Below, in pieces: positions 55,755-64,000 of a DNA stretch of 64,000 nt. This stretch comes from Conus ventricosus (Eukaryota > Mollusca > Gastropoda > Neogastropoda > Conidae), in assembly GCA_018398815.1 (NCBI GenBank), contig CM031628.1, positions 10,564,598 through 10,628,597 of the forward strand, given 5' to 3'. The notes under the pieces are model-generated. The model had not been told where the DNA came from. It did no database searches and saw only the letters and a list, made by a program, of their open reading frames with translations. Made by a program: the position numbers and the translations under genes. Every line of letters starts with the position of its first letter. The first letter of the stretch is position 1.

Positions 55755-56590
55755 TGTGTGGTCTTACTGTAAGTTGTTACTATGTTACATACTTTGAACC
55801 CATTTGTCTGACTGCATGTGCTACTATGTTACAAATACTTAGAATCCATAATTGTTTACTATAAGTGTTACTATGATTCAACACTTATAAATCCTTCTTG
55901 TTTATTGTTGTAAAGTGGTACGATGTTACAATACTTAGAATCCACCTTTCTTACTCTAAGTATGACTATGCTAAATATAAAACCCTCCTTCCCCCCGTGT
56001 TCTCACGTTAAAGTATGACTACGTTACAAACTTAAAAACCCCTTTGTTTCACTTAATTAGTACAATGTTTGCAATTCTTAGAATCCCATTTTTTCTAGCC
56101 TGTAAAGTATTACCATGTTACAATACTTAGAACGCTAAGTAAGTAGTACTTTGTTACAATACTTAACCATCTTGTCGGACTGTAAATATTACTAGTTACA
56201 ATATATGAACCCATCCTGTCACACTGTAAGTATTACTATGGTTACCGCGACTTTGAACCCATCCTTGTCTTACTGTAAGTATACTTATGTTACAATAGCT
56301 TAGAACCTATCTTGTCTCATGTAAAACTATTACTACTTTACAATACTTGAACCATCTTGTCTTACTATAAGTATTACCCAGGTTACAAATACTTAGAACC
56401 CGTCTTGTTCACTTGTAGTGTTACAATGTTCACTACCTTGAATCCATCTTGTCTCATTGTAACGTAGTACTATGTTCCAATACTTAGGGACTGATCCTGC
56501 CTCATTGTAAGTTTGTACTATGTTTCACTACTTAGAACCCATGTTGTCTCTCTGTAAGTATTACCATGTCACAACGCTTAGAATAAAATA
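55755..56590. repeat. ~46-bp minisatellite, roughly 17 units
   Basis: The unit consists of ACTGTAAGTATTACTATG, TTACAATACTTAGAACCCA and TCTTGTCT. Each unit contains AAGTATT and its reverse complement AATACTT about ten bases apart, so every unit can form a small hairpin. Units vary by single-base indels. No coding potential. Confidence 0.85.
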
Positions 56591-57539
56591 CAACTCGTTA
56601 ATCAGTTCAGCTTAGGCCAAGAAAAAAAAAACACAGAAGCAGAATGTGTGTTAACGCGTTACACATCAGTGTATATGTAAAATGGCAAGTAATATACCAA
56701 TGAACACAATTTTCTCACGTCATTGAGCAGACAAATAAAGCTATCCTGTGCAGATAAGTTATTGAGCTGGTTTGTTTGTACGCAGTTTAAAACACAATCT
56801 AAACACTTAAGGAAAAAAAAAAGTCAAAAAACGTATGCCACGCGGAAGGTCATCACCAAAATCAGAAAGAAGAAGCAAAGAAGAAGAGGGACTTGACCGC
56901 CTGTTCACTGTCGGAGACGGGACGTGTCTTGTCAGCGCTCCGCACGCATGACTGAGGTTCCTTGTCCGGGTTCATTACTGACAGATGAGAAAATATGCCC
57001 AGTTAATTCTGTTTGACGGGACGGCGGTGTTGCCTCGCTATTGTTGCCCATATTCTTTCAACTGAGCTTGTTAGTTTATGAAATGAAGTTTTTTCAGATG
57101 ATTGTGACTTGATGAAAAAGACGGTTTGTATCAGTGTGTTTAGGTCAACATTGCGAGTACAGTTTTGCTGCTGTTTGTCTTTCTCCTCGGATCATTTCGC
57201 TGCATTCTTTCAAGACAATATTATTTTTTTCCCCTTGTCTACATTTAGAATAACATGGGTCCTAAAAAAAAAACACGATCGCCAGGTTGAAAGCAATAAA
57301 AGAACATAACCGTGGTCCCGGCGCAAGGGAATAGGAAAGCCCCTACTACAAAGTGATCACAGTGATCTCGTTTTGTTGGTGAAGGAAGACAAGTGCAGAG
57401 AACGCTGTTGAGTAAAAGAAGGCGGACTTTAGATCAGCAAACCAAAAATAAACGACTTCGCAAGCAATAGCGGACAAAAAGTGGGATGGGGATGAACGGA
57501 AATCTTGACAGAGAACACAGTGACTTAATACAGTGATTC
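56591..57539. other. No gene recognised
   Basis: Unique-looking sequence. A 66-codon frame at 57109-57309 has no motif that I recognise. Confidence 0.4.
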
Positions 57540-58580
57540 ACCACATTAAAACAGGATGGAGAAGAGCCATGGAGGATTGAAGCGGGAGAGGGGAGGGTCT
57601 CGCACAATTAGAAATGGTTCTTGCGGAATCTTTGAGATTAGAAAAGAAAATTTCCTTCTTGAGAAAAAAGATAGAATCGGCTCGAGAAAAGATTGCTCTG
57701 GACTCAGCTGATACAATTGAGCCATTAGAAAAAGCAAATTAAAGCAAGGAAAAGGAGTTTCGGAACCATGGAATCCAATACACACGAAAATGACAACTGA
57801 AACGTATTAATTGCAGGGGACAACAAACAGGACTTAAGGAGCAGTGGAGCTGGATTCAGCGCGAAAACGCTTGGTGTGGCCTTCCTTTTCGAGCTGTCCA
57901 CATCAGTGTCGGCGCCGTGTGGGCAAATTAGTACAGGAGCAGAACAGACCGATCATCGTTCGACCCACTAATCAGGAAATCAAAAGGAAAAATATTCAAG
58001 TTCGAAAGAAAACTGAAACAGCTAAATTTCGCAAATTACATTAACGAAGATTGAGAAACTGAACTCGGCAGAGGTTAATGCAGATTAAACGACACCAGGC
58101 AGTATCTCTGCGTCGTTCTTTCCAGGGCAAACTAAACTGCCCCAAACTCCTCGACCTGCATAAGTACTGAACATTGAAGAAGGGGATGTCAGCGCAATCG
58201 ACAGGACGGCTAATTGAGTCCTCAACCCATCCCGGAGGGACCCGAGTCCACAGGCACAGACTTACCGACGGCCGCGGGCAACGGAGATGGGGAGGGATCG
58301 GGGAGGAGAGGAGGGTCAAGCAGAGGGGGGGACTGACCACACGCAAGTGGGGAGCTTCCTCTACCTCGGGCAGCCCTGGCCATCAATCTACACAGCCCCG
58401 TGAATTGGAAGTGGAAAAGGAGGGGAGTTGTGCTCAAAAGGACCCAAACCCCCCAAATAAACCAGACGGACCGGACGTACGCAGAGGAGAGGACTGTTCG
58501 CCTTGGTGATTCTCAGGCTGACAGTAGAAGGAGCAGGAGCTTCTCCCTCAAAGCAGTCACCAAATCTGGAAGATTTCCAT
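57540..58580 (+). other. Coding-like, frameshifted stretch rich in charged residues
   Basis: Plus-strand pieces such as MVLAESLRLEKKISFLRKK followed by a Glu/Lys-rich helix, then basic Pro/Gly/Arg-rich segments around 58174-58509, suggest a decayed coiled-coil protein, possibly a retroelement ORF1/gag-like sequence. No catalytic or zinc motif is present. It ends where the LINE-D copy begins near 58585. Confidence 0.3.
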
Positions 58581-58584
58581 TATG

Positions 58585-60650
58585 AGACTCGACAGATTTT
58601 TGGATAATTGAGATGGACTTGAACGGAGTGACGGGAACCATTCCTTCTCTGAAACGGTGGATGGAATCTTAATTACGTATGTACTAGTATGATTTTTGCT
58701 GTGTGACCCCCTCCCTTTCCGCCTCTCCTCCCCCCCCCTCCCACCACCCCCCCCCCCCCCCCGTTGGCCCTAAAATTCCCAACTCCCCGTGCTCCCCGCC
58801 CGTTCTTAGTCCGTTCTCCACCCTCATTCTACTTCGCACTATTAAAGGAAAAGTTAAATACTTTATACCCAGATAGAGAGCATTTCGTTTTTTTTCACCC
58901 TTCATACTATGGCCCTGTGTCTTCGCCCCTTAGATGCATGTTTTTAGAGCCTGTGACTAATGTCTTCCTTAGTGTCTTTTGCCTGGTGCCTGCGCATGAC
59001 CAGATGCGCGTTTTTTTCTGAGCTCCACATAAATTTCGATAGGAAAATTTTTGACGCCGTGACTAAGATTCCTTAATTTTGGGCTTTGTTATGCAACGTA
59101 TTGTTGCCCAAAGAGAACGGGCAATATTTTGTCTGTTGGATTTAGTGATGTCTAGAAGTTTCTTGAATTTCTCCGAGTGTTTATATTGGTATCGCTGACA
59201 TCTGTGTTGACAACTCGCCCACTGACGAACTTTCAGTTTCACTTTGAATTTTTCAGTTCCCTTCATTGTCACTATACTAACGTATCTACATAATCAAACT
59301 GCACGTTCTTGTAAGTATTATTTCTTCTTCTTATTTTTGATTCGTATTTTTCTGATATTTGTACATGACCATGCCAAACAAAGAAGGATCACATGCTAAA
59401 CCTTCGAGAGGATCGACTTCAAGTTCTGTTGATACAGGTCCAAACGGTGCAGTAAAGACGAGAAGAAATACCGACAAAACGTCAGTGCTAGCCGCATGGC
59501 AGTGCATTTATTGTGATGTGGCCTGTGATGAAGATGAAAATTGTATTGAATGCTTTGTGTGCAAAAATTGGGCACATCAGAAGTGTAGCGGATTGAACGC
59601 ATCAGCATTCGGGGCGTTATCCGATCCCCGTCAGCCTAATTTACAATGGGTATGTCAGCCGTGTCTTACTGATCAAGACCAAATAAAGTCCAGGCAGGAT
59701 AACAGACTGGATAAACTACTCGATCTCATCCCGCTGGTTCACTCTTTAAGTGCTCGGCTTGAAAGTCTGGAAAAGGGTTGATGGGTGAAAAGTTGAGGAA
59801 AAGATCGAGGAGGTTGTGGACAGGAAACTAGGTGAAATGTTGGAAGAAAAGTTGGAGGTGGAGAAGAGAAAAAAGAATGTTGTTATTGTGAACCTGAAGG
59901 AGAGCGCTAAAACAGTCAATTCAGAGAGAAAAGAGGAAGATCTCGAAGCTGCCAAATCCCTGCTTGCCAAACTTGTTGATGTTGAGGCAGATGATGTTAC
60001 AGAACCTGTCAGCTGGGAAGGGAAGGGGGAAATAAACCAGGGATGTTGAAGTTACACTCAAAACTGAAGAAAAAAAGAGAGAGATCGTTAGAAAAGCTCC
60101 AGATCTGAACAAGAACGTCCCAATCAGCAAAGACCGAATTTATGTGAATCCTGACTACAACACAAAAAACAAAGAGAAATCAATCAGGCTCTCAGAGTTG
60201 AGAAAAAAAAGAAGAAGTGAGGCAGGCGAACAAAACCTAGCAATAAGAAACGCAAGATTGTGGTTCTGACAAAGGGGGCTGGTAACGACCAACGAACAGG
60301 TGGAGGCCCAGAGTCTGCCACAGACCCCAAACCAAGACAGAACTGACTGAAGAATACAAACCATGTAAATAGTGTAAATAGTAGACAGAAAAAAGGAAGA
60401 TTTTTCAGGGAAAGGAAGAAGGGGTTACAGTTTTATACTCTAATGTTGATGGTTTACTGAATAAAAAAGATGAGTTCTTTACAAGAATAGAAGAGATCAA
60501 GCCCAGTGTTATAGCACTGACGGAAATAAAACCGAAGCACCCAAATGTTTTGAATGAATCGGAGTTTGCCATCCCTAATTATGACATGTTTGTAAACAAA
60601 AACCAGTTAAGAGGTATGTCGAGAAGTCAATGAAATGCGCGAGAGTGTGA
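58585..60650 (+). mobile_element. LINE-D copy A: 5' region, ORF1 (PHD) and start of ORF2 endonuclease
   Basis: A ~770-bp 5' region (with a poly-C run near 58744-58762) precedes ORF1. ORF1 is followed by the beginning of an APE-type endonuclease (YSNVDGLLNKKDEFFTRI, then IKPSVIALTEIKPK) at 60424-60620. The order PHD finger, coiled coil, RRM-like region, endonuclease is that of CR1/L2-group LINEs. The endonuclease is cut after about 65 residues where copy B begins, so RT is missing. Confidence 0.8.
59365..60360 (+). CDS. LINE-D ORF1: PHD-type zinc finger protein (frameshifted)
   Basis: Start at ATG 59365 (MTMPNKEGSH). A PHD-like Cys4-His-Cys3 finger spans about residues 48-98: CIYCDVACDEDENCIECFVC, NWAHQKC, WVCQPC. 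A coiled coil follows (EEVVDRKLGEMLEEKLEVEK). Then comes the RNA-binding-like region of CR1/L2 ORF1 proteins: KNVVIVNLKES, DLEAAKSLLAKLVDVEADDV, IVRKAPDLNKNV, RIYVNPDYN, LSELRKKRR, NLAIRNARI. One-base shifts near 59781 and 60045 and beyond break it. By family knowledge the protein binds the LINE RNA; the role of the PHD finger is unknown. Confidence 0.78.
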
Positions 60651-62131
60651 GACTGACAGATTTTGATAATGAGATGGACTTGAACGGAGTGGGGGAACAT
60701 TCCTTCTCTGAAACGGTGGAATCTTAATTAACGTATGTACAGTATGATTTTTGCTGCTGTGACCCCCCATCCCCTTTCCCCTCCTACCCCCCCCCCCCCC
60801 CCCCCCGTGGCCCCAAATCCCACTCCCTTTGCTCCCCGCCCCGTTCTTAGTCCGTTCTCCACCCTCATTCTACTTCGCACTACTTAAAGGAAAAGTAAAA
60901 TATTTTTATACCCAGATAGAGAGCATTTCGTTTTTTTCACCCTTTTTTCATACTGTGCCCCTGTTCCTCTCGCCCCTTAGATGCATGTTTAAGCCTGTGA
61001 CTAATGTCTCCTTAGTGTCTTTAATGCCTGGTGCCTGCGCATGAAACCAAGATGGCGGCGTTTTTCTGAGCCCCATAAATTCGATAGGAAAATTTTTGAC
61101 GGCCGTCGACTAAAGATTCCTTAATTTTGGCTTGAAATGCACGTATTGATGCCAAAGAAAAACGGGCAATATTTTTGTCTGTTGGATTTAGTGTTTGTCT
61201 AGAAGTTTCTTGAATTTCTCCGAGTGTTTATATTGGTATCGCTGACATCTGTGTTGACAACTCGCCCACTGACGAACTTTCAGTTTCACTTTGAATTTTT
61301 CAGTTCCCTTCATTGTCACTATACTAACGTATCTACATAATCAAATGCACTTTCTTGTAAGTATTATTTTTTTTTTCTTATTTTTTGATTCGTATTTTCG
61401 ATATTTGTACATGACCATGCCAAACAAAGAAGGATCACATGCAAAAACCCTTTGAGAGGATCGACTTCAAATTCTGTTGATACAGGTCCAAAACGGTGCA
61501 GTAAAGACGAGAAGAAATAACCGACAAAACGTCATGCTAGCCGCATGGCAGTGCTTATTGTGAGTGGGCCTGTGATGAAGATGAAAATTGTATTGAATGC
61601 TTTGTGTGCAAAAATTTTGGGGACATCAGAAGTGTAGCGGATTGAACGCATCAGCATTCGGGCGTTATCCGATCCCCGTCAGCCTAATTTACAATGGGTA
61701 TGTCAGCCGTGTCTTACTGATCAAGACCAAATAAAGTCCAGGGAGGATAACAACTGGATAAACTACTCGATTTTCATCCCGCTGGTTCACATTTTCTTTA
61801 AGTGCTCGGCTTGAAAGTCTGGAAAAGGGTTAAAGGGGTGAAAAAAAAGTTGGAGGAAAAGATCGAGGAGGTTGTGGACCGGGAAAATAGGTGAAATGTT
61901 GGAAGAAAAGTTGGAGGTGGAGAAGAGAAAAAAGAATGTTGTTATTGTGAACCTGAAGGAGGCGCTAAAACAGTCAATTCCAGGGAAAAAAAGAGGAAGA
62001 TCTCGAAGCTGCCAAATCCCTGCTTGCCAAACTTGTGATGTTGAGGCAGATGATGTTACAGAACCTGTCAGGCTGGGAAGGGGAAAGGGGGAAATAAACC
62101 GGGATGTGAGGTTACACCAAAACTGAAGTAA
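60651..62131 (+). mobile_element. LINE-D copy B, direct tandem repeat of copy A, cut by gap
   Basis: Starts with the same sequence as copy A (GACAGATTTT…GAGATGGACTTGAACGGAGT). It repeats the 5' region and ORF1 in order, with PHD codons near 61540-61720 and the coiled coil near 61880-61940. It has many more one-base indels than copy A and runs into the 1000-N gap. Offset from copy A is about 2.07 kb. Either a real head-to-tail insertion or a poorly corrected duplicate contig end. Confidence 0.75.
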
Positions 62132-63131
62132 NNNNNNNNNNNNNNNNNNNNNNNNNNNNNNNNNNNNNNNNNNNNNNNNNNNNNNNNNNNNNNNNNNNNN
62201 NNNNNNNNNNNNNNNNNNNNNNNNNNNNNNNNNNNNNNNNNNNNNNNNNNNNNNNNNNNNNNNNNNNNNNNNNNNNNNNNNNNNNNNNNNNNNNNNNNNN
62301 NNNNNNNNNNNNNNNNNNNNNNNNNNNNNNNNNNNNNNNNNNNNNNNNNNNNNNNNNNNNNNNNNNNNNNNNNNNNNNNNNNNNNNNNNNNNNNNNNNNN
62401 NNNNNNNNNNNNNNNNNNNNNNNNNNNNNNNNNNNNNNNNNNNNNNNNNNNNNNNNNNNNNNNNNNNNNNNNNNNNNNNNNNNNNNNNNNNNNNNNNNNN
62501 NNNNNNNNNNNNNNNNNNNNNNNNNNNNNNNNNNNNNNNNNNNNNNNNNNNNNNNNNNNNNNNNNNNNNNNNNNNNNNNNNNNNNNNNNNNNNNNNNNNN
62601 NNNNNNNNNNNNNNNNNNNNNNNNNNNNNNNNNNNNNNNNNNNNNNNNNNNNNNNNNNNNNNNNNNNNNNNNNNNNNNNNNNNNNNNNNNNNNNNNNNNN
62701 NNNNNNNNNNNNNNNNNNNNNNNNNNNNNNNNNNNNNNNNNNNNNNNNNNNNNNNNNNNNNNNNNNNNNNNNNNNNNNNNNNNNNNNNNNNNNNNNNNNN
62801 NNNNNNNNNNNNNNNNNNNNNNNNNNNNNNNNNNNNNNNNNNNNNNNNNNNNNNNNNNNNNNNNNNNNNNNNNNNNNNNNNNNNNNNNNNNNNNNNNNNN
62901 NNNNNNNNNNNNNNNNNNNNNNNNNNNNNNNNNNNNNNNNNNNNNNNNNNNNNNNNNNNNNNNNNNNNNNNNNNNNNNNNNNNNNNNNNNNNNNNNNNNN
63001 NNNNNNNNNNNNNNNNNNNNNNNNNNNNNNNNNNNNNNNNNNNNNNNNNNNNNNNNNNNNNNNNNNNNNNNNNNNNNNNNNNNNNNNNNNNNNNNNNNNN
63101 NNNNNNNNNNNNNNNNNNNNNNNNNNNNNNN
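62132..63131. other. Assembly gap, 1000 Ns
   Basis: Exactly 1000 Ns interrupting LINE-D copy B; the sequence after the gap is not LINE-D. Confidence 1.
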
Positions 63132-63190
63132 GTGTATAAAAATGCAAAAATGTTTAAAGTTTTTAAATAATATCGTTGTTCTAAAAATAA

Positions 63191-64000
63191 TGTCGCGTGG
63201 GCCAGAAGAACCAGGAGTTACATTAGCGCCTGTGAGGTGTATAACTTTAGAATTTAAAAGACCTTGCAGACGTTGTGGACTTTGAACAAAATGGTGAGAT
63301 AGGCGTTTTGTATGGTTTTGAGTACACTAAAGATGGTGATTATAAACGCAAAGAGGTTGGCGACAACAAAAAGTTTCCTAAACTAGAGCAACTGCGCAAT
63401 CTAGAAGCAAATAATGTTGGCCAGTATGAATATAAAATAGTTCGAAAACCTGACCTCAAATGGCATTTAGAACCATATTTAGAATGGGACATAAATTTGA
63501 ATTCATAAGCCCATTTACATTTTTTGGCCGTCAAAAAAGTTTCAAAAAAAGCATTCAACTCTGGCCCTTTACATGTAAGTCTTATGCCAGATGACAATAG
63601 TCGGAAAGAGATTGAAATAAAGCCGTATGGAATAAACAGTACATCCTCCACAGAAGAGAAACGGTTTTAAAGGATGCTTCTACAATAATTACAGTTCATT
63701 CCGCAAATGAAATTAGGAGACACGTTCACAATGATATTTGAAATTTCTGTCTTAAAAGATGTGGAGAGGGATGGGTTGTGGGCGTTAGTGACGTCCTTTT
63801 TAAAGGAATTCTAATTAGCTGGCAAAACTTAGACGTTGACAGTCTTAAAGTTACTGTCGTCATTCTTCACAATGGTGAGGATATTAAGGTCATAACAACA
63901 AGCAAAAAAATCAATATTAGTCTAAATAGAAACAATCTTACAGCACTGAATTGGATTAATCTTACACATTTAGACCTTATAGGATTTTATCATACTGAAC
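63191..64000 (+). CDS. Unidentified AT-rich coding-like region (frameshifted, runs off the window)
   Basis: ATG 63191 opens MSRGPEEPGVTLAPVRCI then TLEFK. A one-base shift leads to DVVDFEQNGEIGVLYGFEYT, a Lys-rich segment, NVGQYEYKIV and LEPYLEWDINLN. After further shifts, GEGWVVGVSDVLFKGILISW, NLDVDSLKVTVVILHNGED and LTHLDLIGFYHTE reach the window end. Codons are A/T-rich compared with the surroundings and hydrophobic/polar alternation suggests beta-strands. I recognise no family. It could be one gene with sequence errors, or part of a larger mobile or viral-type element beginning in the gap. Confidence 0.4.

Noticed and set aside
55016..55864. 282-codon plus-strand frame
   Set aside because: Its centre is (CA)n and (CT)n microsatellite; the ends show no recognisable domain, though the first ~60 codons could contain an exon.

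Overview
The window looks like an animal scaffold, most likely from a lophotrochozoan and probably a gastropod mollusc. The reasons are: spliced exons of an LDLa/C-type-lectin gene; GIY-YIG Penelope-like elements; several non-LTR retrotransposons; a tRNA-derived SINE; dense (TG)n, (TA)n and long poly-G/poly-C tracts; and three N gaps (1000, 100 and 1000 Ns). The species call is inference. Nothing suggests a bacterial or viral chromosome. Nearly every recognisable reading frame carries one-base shifts, often at homopolymers, so old decay and unpolished long-read errors cannot be separated from this sequence alone.

Layout. 1-16 kb is gene-poor: microsatellites and homopolymers, three phase-compatible putative exons of one unidentified plus-strand gene (4.06, 7.14 and 9.10 kb), a ~400-bp tandem repeat and a diverged tandem duplication. 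16.4-23.0 kb and 38.95-45.15 kb are two arms of a ~6.2-6.6 kb inverted duplication. Each arm carries, in the same order, two exons of an LDLa/C-type-lectin gene, an EN/RT LINE fragment, a second LINE relic, an interspersed repeat (R1) and a tRNA-derived SINE. The right arm is the better copy. The 16-kb spacer holds a gap, a trinucleotide array, a Penelope-like element (25.7-28.2 kb), LINE-B (28.8-32.5 kb) split by a ~510-bp tandem array, and LINE-A (32.6-37.8 kb or beyond) split by a 4.19-kb element with terminal inverted repeats.

45-53 kb holds two more Penelope fragments, R1 copies and a 3.3-kb Ginger-like transposon (47825-51131) with a decayed integrase and palindrome-rich terminal repeats. 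53-58.5 kb is low-complexity sequence plus a 46-bp minisatellite. 58.6-62.1 kb contains two direct tandem copies of the 5' part of a CR1/L2-like LINE whose ORF1 encodes a PHD-type zinc finger. 63.1-64 kb is an AT-rich coding-like stretch that I do not recognise.

The most interesting object is the 4.19-kb element at 33130-37322. It has imperfect inverted ends flanked by TA and lies between the two halves of a LINE RNase H domain. It carries one intron-containing gene encoding N-terminal Cys/His zinc modules, a FEN1/XPG-like nuclease domain and a C-terminal CXC module. The 2.46-kb satellite array that sits inside another LINE between 9-bp repeats is a second unusual insertion.
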